64,000 nt of DNA, taken from Thermococcus alcaliphilus (GTDB taxonomy: Archaea; Methanobacteriota_B; Thermococci; Thermococcales; Thermococcaceae). The number at the start of each line of letters is the position of its first letter. Position 1 is the first letter of the stretch. Below, piece by piece: positions 26,439 to 36,440 of the stretch. Below the pieces are notes generated by a model. That model worked only from the letters and a program-made list of their open reading frames with translations. It was not told the origin of the DNA and made no database searches. The position numbers and the translations under genes are program-made. The stretch is from assembly GCF_024054535.1 (NCBI RefSeq), contig NZ_JAMXLV010000023.1, positions 1-64,000 of the forward strand, written 5' to 3'.

Positions 26439-29400
26439 GGTTTTGGTTCTAGGCTCGGGGGCAATAAAAATCGGCGAGGCAGCTGAATTCGACTATAGCG
26501 GCAGTCAAGCACTCAAGGCCCTTAGGGAGGAGGGTATTGAGACTATCTTAATCAATCCTAACGTTGCTACAATCCAGACAAGCCATGAACTCGCTGATAA
26601 GGTTTATCTCCTGCCGTTAGATGTCAAATTTGTTGAAGAAGTAATAAGGAAGGAGAAACCGGACGGTATCTTGCTAGGATTTGGAGGGCAGAGTGCTCTA
26701 TCTTTAGGTGTGAAGCTCCATGAGGCTGGTATACTGCAGAAATACGGGGTTGAAGTTCTTGGGACACCTGTGGGAGGCATAGAAAAGGCATTAGATAGGG
26801 AAAAGTTCAGAGAAACCATGGTAAAGGCAGGTCTTCCCGTACCACCTAGTGGAGCAGCTAAGAGCATTGAGGAGGCCATTGAAATAGCGGAAAAAATTGG
26901 CTTTCCTGTTATTGTTAGGGTGAGCTTTAATCTTGGAGGAAGGGGCTCCTTTATTGCTTGGAACGGAAGGGAATTTGAGAACTACATAATGAGGGCCTTT
27001 GCTCAAAGTGAAATAGGCGAAGTATTAGTCGAAAAGTACCTTCACCACTGGAAGGAAATAGAATTCGAAGTTGTGAGGGATAAAAACGGGAACACCATTG
27101 CAGTTGCATGCTTGGAGAATGTTGATCCAATGGGAATTCACACTGGTGAATCAATCGTCGTGGCTCCATCTCAAACCCTAACAAACAAGGAGTATCAAAT
27201 TCTGAGGGATACCGCAATAAAGGTAGCTGAAGCCATAAGTCTTGTGGGTGAGTGCAACGTTCAGCTGGCTTTAAATCCAAATTCTGAGGAATTTTACGTT
27301 ATAGAGACAAACCCAAGGATGAGTCGTTCATCTGCGTTGGCAAGCAAGGCAACTGGCTATCCCTTAGCGTACATTGCTGCAAAACTCGCCTTAGGGTATA
27401 CCTTGGATGAACTCCTGAACGGTGTAACTAAAGCCACTACCGCAGCATTTGAGCCGAGCTTGGACTATGTGGTCGTTAAAATACCCCGGTGGGATTTGGA
27501 GAAGTTTGACGGCATAAATAAAAGGTTAGGCTCTGAAATGAAGAGTATTGGCGAGGTAATGGCAATAGGAAGAAACCTGCACGAGGCTTTCCAGAAGGCA
27601 ATTAGAATGGTAGGTATTGGAGACGAGCTTATTGGGGATTATTATGAGGAGAAAGAACCCCTGGGAGATGTCATGGATAAGATAAAAAATCATCGACCTT
27701 ATATACTCATGCACATAGCTAAGGCACTAAAGCTTGGGGCGACAGCTGATGAAATTCACACTCTAACTGGGATAGACCGCTTTTACCTTTACATAATTGA
27801 AGACCTAGTTAGGATAGCAGAGGAGCTAAAAGCCAATCCGACTGAGGAGCTCATAAAGGAGGCCAAAAAGCTCGGCTTCAGTGATAAACAAATAAAGAAG
27901 CTAGTCAGCAAAAAGCTAAAGGATTTCAAGAAGCCGAAAATATTCGTAAAACAGATTGATACTCTCGCCGGTGAATTCCCTGCAAAAACGAACTATCTCT
28001 ATATGACTTATGATGCTCAAGAAAACGATATCCTTCCCGGGGAAAAACCAAAAATCTTAGTCTTAGGTGCTGGGGTGTTTAGAATAGGTGTCTCCGTCGA
28101 GTTTGACTGGGCAGTGGTTAACTTTGCAAACGCAGCTAAGAGGAGGGATTATGAGGTAATAGTTCTTAACTACAACCCAGAGACAGTTTCAACCGATTGG
28201 GACATTAATGACAAGCTATACTTTGAAGAGATAACGCTCGAGAGGATTATGGACATCTACGCTTTTGAAAAGCCCAAGGGGGTTGTAGCGTTTGCCGGAG
28301 GTCAACTTGCTAACTCACTTGCTAAACCCCTTGAGCAGAGCGGGGTTAAGCTTCTGGGGACAAGAGGAACGAACGTAGATATAGCTGAAAACAGGGCAAA
28401 GTTTTCTAAACTCTTGGAAGAGCTGGGAATAAAGCAGCCTGCCTGGACAATTGCCAAGAGCGTTAAGGACGTCTTAAAGTTTGCTGAAGAAGTTGGGTAT
28501 CCGATCATAGTGAGGCCTAGCTACGTTCTAAGCGGAACCGCAATGAAAGTTGCCTATAATGAGGATGAGCTCAGGGCATATCTCTCATTGGCGACGAAAG
28601 TGTCTCCAGAGCATCCGGTTGTTATCTCGAAGTTCTTCGATGCTATAGAGGCAGAGATAGATGGGGTCTCAGATGGAAAAAGGGTCATTGGGATTACCTT
28701 AGAGCACATAGAGAAAGCAGGGATACATAGCGGGGATTCTACGATGGTAACGCCTTATCGCTATTTAAAGCCCCATCAAGTCGAAAAAATGCAGGAAATA
28801 GCCTTAGAACTCGCCATGGCCTTGGGCATTAAGGGCCCATTTAACATACAGTTCCTAGTTAACGACGACGTTTACGTATTGGAACTAAACCTAAGGACGA
28901 GCAGGTCGATGCCCTTCTCGAGCAAAGCAAGGGGCATAAACCTAATGGAACTGGCAGCTCAAGCAGTTTTTGACGGAAAGCTCTCTATTGGAGAGGATTA
29001 TAAATACTATGAAATACCAGCAAAAGCGTTTGCCGTCAAGAGCCCTCAATTCTCGTGGTCTCAGCTTCAAAACGCCTATCCCTTCCTAGGCCCAGAGATG
29101 CGCTCTACCGGGGAAGTGGCTGCTCTTGGTAGTGAATTCGAGGATGCACTGCTCAAAAGCTGGCTTTCAGCAAAGCCGAACAAAATGCTCGAAAAGAGTG
29201 TGCTGGTTTACGGCTATGGGAAAGAAAAAGACAAGCTGAGTGAAGCTGCTAAAACCCTTAGCTCTCTGGGATACGAAGTATTAACGCTTGAAAGCACTTT
29301 AGACATCGAAAAGTCAATAAATGAAGAGAAAGCCGTAGAACTAATGAAAGGCGGCAAGATTGACTTGGTAATGACCTCGGGCTATGCAAAAGACAAGGAC

Positions 29401-29601
29401 TATAAAATTAGGAGGACTGCAGTTGATTTAAACGTTCCAATTGTCTTGGATGCAAACTTGGCTTACGAGCTTTCAAAAGCCTTTGCTTGGGCTAAAGAGA
29501 ACGACTTTGAGATAAGAGAACTGGGTGAATACTATGGAAAAGTAAGGACGGAAGATACACTGGAACATGTAAAACAGGTAATTCAAGCTTTTGAACTTTG
29601 A
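26428..29601 (+). CDS. carB: Carbamoyl-phosphate synthase, large subunit
   Basis: A single-chain large subunit of 1057 residues made of two homologous ATP-grasp halves. The first has VLVLGSGAIKIGEAAEFDYS, VIVRVSFNLGGRGS and IETNPRMSRSSALASKATGY; the second has VLGAGVFRIGVSVEFDW, IIVRPSYVLSGTAM and LNLRTSRSMPFSSKARG. A C-terminal MGS-like allosteric domain (about 945-1057) follows. ATG at 26428 follows GGTGAT and lies inside the end of carA. An in-frame GTG at 26419 is part of that ribosome site. Many organisms split this chain in two; here it is intact. Confidence 0.96.
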   Translation: MVSKVLVLGSGAIKIGEAAEFDYSGSQALKALREEGIETILINPNVATIQTSHELADKVYLLPLDVKFVEEVIRKEKPDGILLGFGGQSALSLGVKLHEAGILQKYGVEVLGTPVGGIEKALDREKFRETMVKAGLPVPPSGAAKSIEEAIEIAEKIGFPVIVRVSFNLGGRGSFIAWNGREFENYIMRAFAQSEIGEVLVEKYLHHWKEIEFEVVRDKNGNTIAVACLENVDPMGIHTGESIVVAPSQTLTNKEYQILRDTAIKVAEAISLVGECNVQLALNPNSEEFYVIETNPRMSRSSALASKATGYPLAYIAAKLALGYTLDELLNGVTKATTAAFEPSLDYVVVKIPRWDLEKFDGINKRLGSEMKSIGEVMAIGRNLHEAFQKAIRMVGIGDELIGDYYEEKEPLGDVMDKIKNHRPYILMHIAKALKLGATADEIHTLTGIDRFYLYIIEDLVRIAEELKANPTEELIKEAKKLGFSDKQIKKLVSKKLKDFKKPKIFVKQIDTLAGEFPAKTNYLYMTYDAQENDILPGEKPKILVLGAGVFRIGVSVEFDWAVVNFANAAKRRDYEVIVLNYNPETVSTDWDINDKLYFEEITLERIMDIYAFEKPKGVVAFAGGQLANSLAKPLEQSGVKLLGTRGTNVDIAENRAKFSKLLEELGIKQPAWTIAKSVKDVLKFAEEVGYPIIVRPSYVLSGTAMKVAYNEDELRAYLSLATKVSPEHPVVISKFFDAIEAEIDGVSDGKRVIGITLEHIEKAGIHSGDSTMVTPYRYLKPHQVEKMQEIALELAMALGIKGPFNIQFLVNDDVYVLELNLRTSRSMPFSSKARGINLMELAAQAVFDGKLSIGEDYKYYEIPAKAFAVKSPQFSWSQLQNAYPFLGPEMRSTGEVAALGSEFEDALLKSWLSAKPNKMLEKSVLVYGYGKEKDKLSEAAKTLSSLGYEVLTLESTLDIEKSINEEKAVELMKGGKIDLVMTSGYAKDKDYKIRRTAVDLNVPIVLDANLAYELSKAFAWAKENDFEIRELGEYYGKVRTEDTLEHVKQVIQAFEL

Positions 29602-29703
29602 GTGCCTCTTAGTATTTTTAGTTGTTCTGTTCTTGTTTGGCTTTTGACATTTATCAATTCTCATCTTTTTGTTTCGTAACCTCTCCTTTCAATATCAGAA
29701 ATT

Positions 29704-29723
29704 TTTTCGGAAATTTTCGAAAA
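29704..29723. repeat. Dyad TTTTCG-N8-CGAAAA upstream of homocitrate synthase
   Basis: Perfect 6-bp arms around GAAATTTT. A shorter dyad, TCGG-N7-CCGA, lies at 29778-29792 beside the TATA box. Both may be regulator sites for the lysine branch; support is weak because the region is very A/T-rich. Confidence 0.3.
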
Positions 29724-29737
29724 TAATATAAAAATTT

Positions 29738-30940
29738 TTGCAAAAACATAAGATATCTAAAAGCTTATTCGAGAATGTCGGCATTTTTCCGAAAAATTTA
29801 TATACCCTTTACCAAACCTATACTCGGTGGTGCCTATTAAGAAGGGTTCAAATTTTAGATTCTACTCTAAGAGAAGGAGAGCAATCAGCAGGAGTCAACT
29901 TTAATCCAGAGCAGAGATTGAGGATAGCGGTAGCCTTAGATGAGTTTGGAGTCGATTTTATAGAAGTTGGGCACCCTGCGGTAAGCCAAGACGTGATGGA
30001 AGGCATAAGGGCCATAGCAAGCCAGGGACTAAAAGCAAACCTCTTGGCACACTCGAGGGCGATGAAAAGAGATATAGACCTTGTTCTGGATACAGAGGTG
30101 GACTGGATAGGAATTTTCTTGTGTGTCTCTAATTCATGCCTGCAAAAGCGATTTAACATAACCCTCGAGCAGGCACTGGAGAGAATTGAGAACACCGTTC
30201 TTTACGCCAAGGATCATGGGTTGAAGGTACGCCTTACTCCCGAAGACACCACAAGAACGGAATGGCAGAATCTCGAAAGGGTGCTTAGGCTAGCAAAAGA
30301 GATAAACGTTGATAGAGTAAGTGTTGCAGATACAAGTGGAAGTGCTCATCCGCTCTACTTCTATGAGCTCGTTAGGAGAGTAGTTGACTTCGGCATTCCA
30401 ACAAACCTTCACTGCCACAACGACTTGGGATTAGCTCTAGCAAATGCAATAATGGGAATTGAAGCAGGAGCAACGCTTGTGGATGCTACCATAAATGGGA
30501 TCGGAGAAAGGACAGGAATAGTAGATTTAGCCCAGATTTCGACCATTCTCTATCACCACTACGGAGTACGCCGCTATAGGCTCGACATGCTCTACGAGCT
30601 AAGTCAGTTGATTCAGGAAATCACAGGGATCAGAGTGCAGAACAATTATCCCATAGTTGGCAGAAATGCCTTTATACACAAAGCCGGTTTGCACGTGTCC
30701 GCAGTAATCAAAGACCCATTATTTTACGAATTTCTACCGGCAGAACTCTTTGGAAGAAAAAGGGAAATCTACTTGGACAAATACGCAGGAAAAGACTCAA
30801 TAAGGTTCTACTTGAGGCAGACGGGCATTGAGGATGATAAGCTTGCTGAGAAATTGCTTGGCCTCCTAAAAACCTCACAAGAGCCTTTTACAGTGGAAAG
30901 ACTCTTTGAAGAGGCAAGAAAAATGAGGGGAATCGAATGA
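29738..30940 (+). CDS. Homocitrate synthase (start codon unclear)
   Basis: Condenses 2-oxoglutarate and acetyl-CoA, the first step of the alpha-aminoadipate route to lysine. DRE-TIM signatures: [17 protein letters not shown] with the catalytic Arg, [16 protein letters not shown] with metal-binding His residues, and the later [12 protein letters not shown]. It could be isopropylmalate or citramalate synthase by sequence alone; the following homoaconitase and dehydrogenase genes favour homocitrate. The coordinates give the only canonical start, ATG 29738, but that frame runs through a TATA box. Homology and the GGTGGTG site at 29826-29832 place the start near 29837, where the codon is TTA. Confidence 0.85.
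   Translation: MQKHKISKSLFENVGIFPKNLYTLYQTYTRWCLLRRVQILDSTLREGEQSAGVNFNPEQRLRIAVALDEFGVDFIEVGHPAVSQDVMEGIRAIASQGLKANLLAHSRAMKRDIDLVLDTEVDWIGIFLCVSNSCLQKRFNITLEQALERIENTVLYAKDHGLKVRLTPEDTTRTEWQNLERVLRLAKEINVDRVSVADTSGSAHPLYFYELVRRVVDFGIPTNLHCHNDLGLALANAIMGIEAGATLVDATINGIGERTGIVDLAQISTILYHHYGVRRYRLDMLYELSQLIQEITGIRVQNNYPIVGRNAFIHKAGLHVSAVIKDPLFYEFLPAELFGRKREIYLDKYAGKDSIRFYLRQTGIEDDKLAEKLLGLLKTSQEPFTVERLFEEARKMRGIE
29796..29804 (+). promoter_or_regulatory. TATA box before homocitrate synthase
   Basis: CCGAAAA-ATTTATATA is a strong BRE/TATA pair. Transcription would start near 29826-29830, right at the GGTGGTG ribosome site. This makes translation from the upstream ATG at 29738 unlikely. Confidence 0.65.
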
Positions 30941-32091
30941 CGATAGTGGAAGAGCTGTTAAATGCAAGGGCGGGAGAAACGGTAGTTAGAGAAGTTGACC
31001 TAGTATACGCCCACGATGGCACGATGCCCCTTATCATTGAATCCTTCAAAAAAATGTTTACAAGGGTGAAAAAGCCCAATAGGACTTTTATTTTCTTTGA
31101 TCACGTTTACCCAGCACCAACAACAAAAGTGGCAAACCTGCAGAGGGAAATAAGGGAATTCGCAAGAGAACAGGGGATTAGAGTACTTGAAGGTTATGGC
31201 ATCTCCCACCAGGTTGTTCCAGAAGAAGGCCTTCTGGATGGGGCAAAGATAGTTATTGGAGCGGACTCCCACACACCAACTTTAGGCGCCTTCGGGGTTT
31301 TTGCGATCGGAATGGGGGCGACAGATACAGCTATAGCGCTAGGATTGGGCAAAACGTGGCTGAAAGTTCCAAAAAGCGTTAGGGTGAACTTGGAGGGAAC
31401 ACTCTCAAAATACACAATGGCAATGGACGCTATGCTTCACGTAATTGGACTGCTACGTGACGTAGATATGAACTACAAAGCCTTGGAGTTCTTTGGGGGT
31501 TTCGGACTTTCAGTTGACGAAAGAATGACCATAACGAACTTTAGTGTAGAGACGAATGCAAAAACTGCTGTTTTTGATAACGACACATTTGTTGGAGACG
31601 GCGAATACGTAAAGGAGATCACAATAGAACTCGACCAGATTGAGCCATTGGTGGCTCTACCCCACCATCCAGGGAACACAGAGAGAGCTAACAGAGTTAG
31701 AAGAAAAATTGATCAGGTGTTCATAGGCTCATGCACAAATGGAAGGCTTGAACACCTTAGAAAAGTGGCAGAGGTTCTCAAAGGCGAGCAAGTTAGTGTC
31801 AGAACGTTCGTAAGCCCCGCATCAAGGAGGGTCTATTTCCAGATGATACGAGAAGGAATTCTAGAGACGCTCATGGAGGCGGGAGTTACAGTTCTTCCTC
31901 CTGGCTGCGGACCATGCTTGGGAAGACACATGGGAGTTGCTGGAGATGGGGAGGTTATTCTAAGTACCACTAACAGGAACTTCAGAGGGAGGATGGGCTC
32001 TCCAAATGCTGAGATATACCTCGCCAGTCCTCTTACTGCGGCAGTAAGTGCGATTTATGGGGAAATAACGAATCCGGAGGATGCACTATGA
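30937..32091 (+). CDS. Homoaconitase, large subunit
   Basis: Isomerises homocitrate to homoisocitrate via homoaconitate, with a [4Fe-4S] cluster. The 384-residue protein has [39 protein letters not shown] and [13 protein letters not shown], which supply the three cluster cysteines. It belongs to the two-subunit isopropylmalate/homoaconitate isomerase group and is somewhat shorter than the usual 415-420 residues. It overlaps homocitrate synthase and the small subunit by four bases each. Confidence 0.9.
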   Translation: MTIVEELLNARAGETVVREVDLVYAHDGTMPLIIESFKKMFTRVKKPNRTFIFFDHVYPAPTTKVANLQREIREFAREQGIRVLEGYGISHQVVPEEGLLDGAKIVIGADSHTPTLGAFGVFAIGMGATDTAIALGLGKTWLKVPKSVRVNLEGTLSKYTMAMDAMLHVIGLLRDVDMNYKALEFFGGFGLSVDERMTITNFSVETNAKTAVFDNDTFVGDGEYVKEITIELDQIEPLVALPHHPGNTERANRVRRKIDQVFIGSCTNGRLEHLRKVAEVLKGEQVSVRTFVSPASRRVYFQMIREGILETLMEAGVTVLPPGCGPCLGRHMGVAGDGEVILSTTNRNFRGRMGSPNAEIYLASPLTAAVSAIYGEITNPEDAL

Positions 32092-32567
32092 GGGTATGGA
32101 AATTTGGGGATAACATCTCCACGGACGAAATAACTCCGGGAAGATATAACCTCACTAAAGACCCGCAAGAGCTTGCAAAAATAGCATTCATAGAAGTTAG
32201 GCCGGAGTTTTCCCAAAACGTCAAACCGGGCGATGTAATAGTCGCGGGGAGGAACTTTGGAATTGGCTCTTCCAGAGAGTCAGCTGCTTTGGCCCTAAAG
32301 GCCTCTGGGATAAGTGGGATTATAGCGAAGTCCTTTGGAAGAATATTTTACAGAAATTGCATTAATCTAGGTATCCCTCTCCTGATCGGGGACACAGAGT
32401 GGCTGAACGATGGAGATGAAATCGAGGTAGACTGGAGAAGCGGGATCGTAAGAAAAGACGATGAATCGAGAAGATTTGAGCCGTTAGATGACTTCCTATT
32501 TGCAATAGTTATGGAAGGCGGGATAATAAATTACGTGAGGGGGAGGGATGACTTGTGCATAGAGTAG
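32088..32567 (+). CDS. Homoaconitase, small subunit
   Basis: This 159-residue swivelling domain closes the active site of the large subunit. The substrate-contact motif [17 protein letters not shown] and the N-terminal [13 protein letters not shown] are diagnostic of the LeuD/HacB family. The ATG overlaps the large-subunit stop. Together with its neighbours it serves lysine rather than leucine synthesis, by operon context. Confidence 0.92.
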   Translation: MRVWKFGDNISTDEITPGRYNLTKDPQELAKIAFIEVRPEFSQNVKPGDVIVAGRNFGIGSSRESAALALKASGISGIIAKSFGRIFYRNCINLGIPLLIGDTEWLNDGDEIEVDWRSGIVRKDDESRRFEPLDDFLFAIVMEGGIINYVRGRDDLCIE

Positions 32568-33598
32568 CGGTAATCAAAGGAGACGGCATTGGCATTGAAG
32601 TAACAGAGGCTGCGATGAAAGTCATAGAGGCTGTAACCGACAGGATAGAATTTGTCGAGTTCGAAGGAGGATTTAGAGTATTTGAAAGATACGGAGTTCC
32701 AATAAGGGGGGAGGATATAGAAGAGATAAGAAAAATGGACGCTGTACTGTTCGGAGCAACAACGACTCCATTCAACGTTCCAAACTATAAAAGTCTGATT
32801 CTAACACTTAGAAAAGAACTAGGGCTCTATGCTAACCTCAGAATAATCCCAGACCTGTGGAATGGCAGGGAGATTTATGTAGTTAGAGAAAACAGCGAAG
32901 GCCTTTACTCAGGGATGTTCAGAGCAACGGAGGATAGGGTTATTGATTTCAGAATTATAACGGAGGAAGGTTCAAGGAGAATAGCGAGATTTGCGGTTGA
33001 GCTGGCAAAGAATAAAGAAAGCTTCATTACCCTTGTTCATAAAGCCAACGTTCTCATGGGAGATCGCTTTTTCAGGAAGACAGTTATCAGAGAGGCCGAA
33101 AAAGAGGGAATTGACGTTAGGGAAAGGCTCGTGGATTCCTTTACAATCGACCTCGTTAGAAACCCATGGAACCATGGGATAATCCTAACAGAGAACCTCT
33201 TCGGGGACATTCTCTCAGACTTGGCAGCTATTCATGCGAGAAGCATTGGGGTTATCCCTTCGGGGAACTATGGAATTGACATCGCCCTATTCGAACCCAT
33301 TCACGGCTCTGCACCAGACATAGCTGGGAAGGGAATAGCGAATCCCATTGGCGCTATCTTAAGCGGTGCCATGCTTCTGGACTATCTGGGCCTAGATGGT
33401 TGGAAAATCTGGAATGCCGTGAGAAGTTACGTGAAAGTAGGTAGTCTAACACCTGATTTGGGGGGAGTTGCTATGACAAGGGATGTTGTTGAAGGAGTTA
33501 TCGAGGAAATTGAGTCTGAAATTGATCCTCTGGAATGGGATGAAGTTTGGACTGATGAGATAAGGATAAGTTTTATTCCGACTATGTTCACGAAATAA
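32555..33598 (+). CDS. Homoisocitrate dehydrogenase (isocitrate/isopropylmalate dehydrogenase family)
   Basis: Oxidatively decarboxylates homoisocitrate to 2-oxoadipate. The 347 residues show [25 protein letters not shown] with the substrate arginines, ENSEGLYSG, the catalytic Lys in [13 protein letters not shown] and the NAD site [20 protein letters not shown]. The GTG start at 32555 follows GGGAGGGATGA and lies inside the small-subunit gene. Homologues in this group often accept several 2-hydroxyacids, so it could also serve leucine or 2-oxoglutarate synthesis. Confidence 0.9.
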   Translation: MHRVAVIKGDGIGIEVTEAAMKVIEAVTDRIEFVEFEGGFRVFERYGVPIRGEDIEEIRKMDAVLFGATTTPFNVPNYKSLILTLRKELGLYANLRIIPDLWNGREIYVVRENSEGLYSGMFRATEDRVIDFRIITEEGSRRIARFAVELAKNKESFITLVHKANVLMGDRFFRKTVIREAEKEGIDVRERLVDSFTIDLVRNPWNHGIILTENLFGDILSDLAAIHARSIGVIPSGNYGIDIALFEPIHGSAPDIAGKGIANPIGAILSGAMLLDYLGLDGWKIWNAVRSYVKVGSLTPDLGGVAMTRDVVEGVIEEIESEIDPLEWDEVWTDEIRISFIPTMFTK

Positions 33599-33599
33599 T

Positions 33600-33659
33600 G
33601 TTGTATTTGCAACATAATTTGAGAATTTAGAAATGAATATTACAAAAAGAATTTAAATC
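33600..33659 (+). promoter_or_regulatory. lysW promoter block with palindromic operator
   Basis: GTTGTATTTGCAAC (33600-33613) sits inside the larger imperfect dyad ATGTTG...CAACAT. A TTACAAAAA BRE-side element and an ATTTAAATC TATA box (33651-33659) follow. It aligns base for base, without gaps, with the argG promoter block at 22626-22684, including the spacing. Confidence 0.7.
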
Positions 33660-33691
33660 TTTCCAAATGTTAGACAACGGAGGTGTTTGGA

Positions 33692-33853
33692 ATGGTAGAG
33701 TGTCCGGTTTGTGGTATGGAAATTGAAGTTGAGGGGGTAGAGTTACACGAGATAGTGGAGTGCTCAACATGCGGCTCAGAGCTTGAGGTAGTTAGCACAG
33801 ACCCTCTGATACTTGAAGAACTTCCAGAAGTTGAGGAAGACTGGGGAGAGTAA
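33692..33853 (+). CDS. lysW: LysW, amino-group carrier protein (53 aa)
   Basis: A small acidic carrier whose C-terminal glutamate gamma-carboxylate is linked to the amino group of alpha-aminoadipate (or glutamate) and carries it through the pathway. Seen here: a zinc knuckle (CPVC at residues 4-7 and CSTC at 24-27), a highly acidic body and the diagnostic C-terminus EDWGE. ATG at 33692 follows GGAGGTGTTTGG. It is the first gene of lysWXYZJK and follows the argG-like promoter. Confidence 0.96.
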   Translation: MVECPVCGMEIEVEGVELHEIVECSTCGSELEVVSTDPLILEELPEVEEDWGE

Positions 33854-33886
33854 TCCTTCGTTTATTTTCTTTTTGGAGGTAAGACA

Positions 33887-34708
33887 ATGAAAATCGGCAT
33901 AACGTACACCATAATGCGACAAGAAGAAAAAATGCTTAGAGAGAGTGCGAAAGAATTTGGAGAGGTTCTAATGTTGCCCGATAGGGAAACAATATTCCCA
34001 GAAATCTTTGATCTAGACGTAGTGATAATAAGAAATGTTAGCCATTTCAAAGCCCTGTACATGGCGAAGCTCTTTGAAGAGGCAGGGATTATAACGGTCA
34101 ATCCATTTAACATAATACTCGAAGCAGGTGACAAGCTCTTTGCTACTTTGAAGCTCAGCAAAAAAGTTCCCGTTCCAAAGTGGGCAGCTGCATTCGACAA
34201 AGAAAGTGCTCTTAAAGCCGTAGAAAAACTCGGTTATCCAGTAGTTACAAAACCGGTTTTTGGAAGCTGGGGGAGGATGGTAAGCAAGATAAACGATAGA
34301 GATGCGGCTGAGGCCGTCATAGAGCACAAATCATGGATGGGAAACCCGCTCCATAAGGTTTACTACATCCAAGAATACGTGGAAAAGCCAGGGAGGGACA
34401 TTAGAAGCCACGTTATTGGTGGGGAATTTGTAACTGCAATATACCGCTATTCGGATCATTGGGTCACCAACACCGCCAGAGGCGGAAAGGCAATCCCGTG
34501 TGATGATGAGGAGGTTAAGGAAATTTCCATCAAGGCATGGGAAGCATTCGGTGAAGGCGCCCTTGCGATAGATATTTTTGAAAGCGAGAGAGGTCTGCTA
34601 GTAAATGAAGTTAATCCCGCTATGGAGTTCAAAAACGTCGTTAGGGTTACAGGGGTTAATGTTGCCCAAAAAATCGTTGAGTATGCGGTTGAGGTGGCTA
34701 AAAAATGA
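33887..34708 (+). CDS. lysX: LysX, alpha-aminoadipate/glutamate-LysW ligase
   Basis: An ATP-grasp ligase (273 residues, RimK-like) that attaches alpha-aminoadipate to the LysW C-terminal Glu. Family features: GYPVVTKPVFGSWGRMVSKI, IQEYVEKPGRDIRSHVIGGE and the metal-binding LVNEVNPAMEFKN. In Thermococcus the enzyme is reported to accept both aminoadipate and glutamate, serving lysine and ornithine; the nearby argG/argH set fits that double use. ATG at 33887 follows GGAGGTAAGACA. Confidence 0.93.
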   Translation: MKIGITYTIMRQEEKMLRESAKEFGEVLMLPDRETIFPEIFDLDVVIIRNVSHFKALYMAKLFEEAGIITVNPFNIILEAGDKLFATLKLSKKVPVPKWAAAFDKESALKAVEKLGYPVVTKPVFGSWGRMVSKINDRDAAEAVIEHKSWMGNPLHKVYYIQEYVEKPGRDIRSHVIGGEFVTAIYRYSDHWVTNTARGGKAIPCDDEEVKEISIKAWEAFGEGALAIDIFESERGLLVNEVNPAMEFKNVVRVTGVNVAQKIVEYAVEVAKK

Positions 34709-35697
34709 TTAAAGCAGCAGTTGTTGGTGCAAGCGGTTATATCGGTGGGGAACTTGTCAGACTCTTAGCAATGCACCCCGAGGTTGAAATAGTAGCAATA
34801 ACTTCACGAAAACATGCCGGAAAAAAAGTTCATAAAGTTCACCCAAATCTCAGAGGTTTAAATTTGCGCTTTACGGATAAATACAACTTCGATGCGGATG
34901 TTATATTTTTAGCAGTTCCTCACGGAGAATCCATGAAGATCATTAACGAATTCCTTGGGGGTGCGAAAATAATTGACCTGAGTGCAGATTTTAGAGTACG
35001 TCCGGATCTTTACAGGAAGTACTACGGGGAGCACATGCTCCCAGAGCTTATAGATGAGTTCGTTTACGGGTTGCCTGAGATTCACAGAGAAGAGATCAAA
35101 AAAGCTGAGCTGATAGCGAATCCAGGTTGCAATGCTACTGCAGCTATCCTGGCTTTATATCCGTTTAAGGGGTATGTTGACGAGGCAATAGTAGATTTAA
35201 AAGTCAGCTCAAGTGCCGGGGGAAGAAGGGAAAATGTCGCAAGCATTCATCCCGAAAGATCCCACGTGGTTAGGGTTTACAAACCGTTCCACCATAGGCA
35301 TGAAGCCGAGGTAATCCAGGAAACTAATGTAAAAGCTCAATTCACGGTTCACTCCGTTGACTTGGTAAGGGGACTTTTAGCAACAATTCACTTCAAGATG
35401 GATACAAGCGAAAAAGAACTCTACAGGAGGTTTTTCCGCTATCTAGGGGAGCCGTTCATAAGAATTGTTAAAGAGAGAGGGGGAATGCAGAGGTTGCCCG
35501 ATCCAAAGTATGTAATAGGGAGCAATCTCGTAGACATAGGTTTTGTTTATGACGAAGAGAACCAGAGGGTTATACTATTTTCCGCGTTAGACAATCTGAT
35601 CAAAGGCGGTGCCGGGCAGGCTGTACAAAACATGAACATAGCTTTTGGGTTGGACGAAACAATGGGGCTGAACTATCTGCCAGTGTATCCCATTTGA
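34705..35697 (+). CDS. lysY: LysY, LysW-aminoadipyl/glutamyl phosphate reductase
   Basis: An NADPH-dependent reductase of the ArgC family (330 residues). It has the Rossmann start VVGASGYIGGELVRLLAMHPE, the catalytic Cys in ANPGCNATAAILAL and the SSSAGGRRENVASIHPERSH loop near the substrate site. The start overlaps lysX by four bases. Confidence 0.94.
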   Translation: MIKAAVVGASGYIGGELVRLLAMHPEVEIVAITSRKHAGKKVHKVHPNLRGLNLRFTDKYNFDADVIFLAVPHGESMKIINEFLGGAKIIDLSADFRVRPDLYRKYYGEHMLPELIDEFVYGLPEIHREEIKKAELIANPGCNATAAILALYPFKGYVDEAIVDLKVSSSAGGRRENVASIHPERSHVVRVYKPFHHRHEAEVIQETNVKAQFTVHSVDLVRGLLATIHFKMDTSEKELYRRFFRYLGEPFIRIVKERGGMQRLPDPKYVIGSNLVDIGFVYDEENQRVILFSALDNLIKGGAGQAVQNMNIAFGLDETMGLNYLPVYPI

Positions 35698-35711
35698 AAA
35701 GGTGAAGAGAA

Positions 35712-36440
35712 ATGAGGGTCGTTAAAATCGGAGGTGCAGTTTTGGATAACCTTGAGCGCTTTGAGAGTGCCATTGTGGGCGACGTAATAGCTCACGGCGG
35801 CTCGGATTACGTTAATGAGCTTTCTGAAAAAATGGGGATAGAAGTTACATGGCTTAAAAGTCCTTCTGGGGTGGAATTTAGGTACACCCCAAAGGAGGTC
35901 ATAGAAGTTTACCTCATGGCCATAATGAAGGCCAATAAAAGGATAGTTTCTTTCCTTCAGAGTCAGGGGATTAACGCTGTGGGGGTAAGTGGGCTTGATT
36001 TGGGCCTCATAAAAGCCGAAAGGAAAAAACTTGTTAAGGCTATAATTAACGGAAAAAAAGTTGCTATAAGGGATGATTATTCGGGTATCATTAAAGAGGT
36101 TAATGTCGAGGCCTTAAAAGAGCTCATTAGAATCGGAGTTCCTGTTATAGCCCCAATAGCAATGAGTGAAACCTTCGAGCCTTTAAATATAGATGGGGAT
36201 AAGCTCGCTTATGAAGTAGCTCTAAGCCTAAAGGCAGAGGAGCTTGTGTTTTTGACTGATACAGCGTTCTTAGTTAATGGGGAGATAGTTAGGAGCATTA
36301 AGACTAACAAAATTGAAGAGTTCATGCCGTTTGCAGGAGGAGGGATGAAGAGAAAACTGCTAATGGCTAAAAAATCTGTCGAGAGCGGTATTAAAAGAGT
36401 GATCATTCAGGGATTTAACGGCAGGACGGTGATTGAATGA
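35712..36440 (+). CDS. lysZ: LysZ, LysW-aminoadipate/glutamate kinase
   Basis: An amino-acid kinase of the ArgB family (242 residues). The N-terminal phosphate loop is [11 protein letters not shown], followed by VVAHGGS-like [23 protein letters not shown]-like [15 protein letters not shown], and [20 protein letters not shown] near the C-terminus. It phosphorylates the LysW-bound side-chain carboxylate for LysY. ATG at 35712 has a GGTGAAGAG site. Confidence 0.93.
   Translation: MRVVKIGGAVLDNLERFESAIVGDVIAHGGSDYVNELSEKMGIEVTWLKSPSGVEFRYTPKEVIEVYLMAIMKANKRIVSFLQSQGINAVGVSGLDLGLIKAERKKLVKAIINGKKVAIRDDYSGIIKEVNVEALKELIRIGVPVIAPIAMSETFEPLNIDGDKLAYEVALSLKAEELVFLTDTAFLVNGEIVRSIKTNKIEEFMPFAGGGMKRKLLMAKKSVESGIKRVIIQGFNGRTVIE

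Noticed and set aside
29738-29836. N-terminal extension of homocitrate synthase from ATG 29738
   Set aside because: The 33 added residues are encoded through a strong BRE/TATA element and are not family-like, so they are probably not translated; they are kept in the coordinates only because no other canonical start exists.
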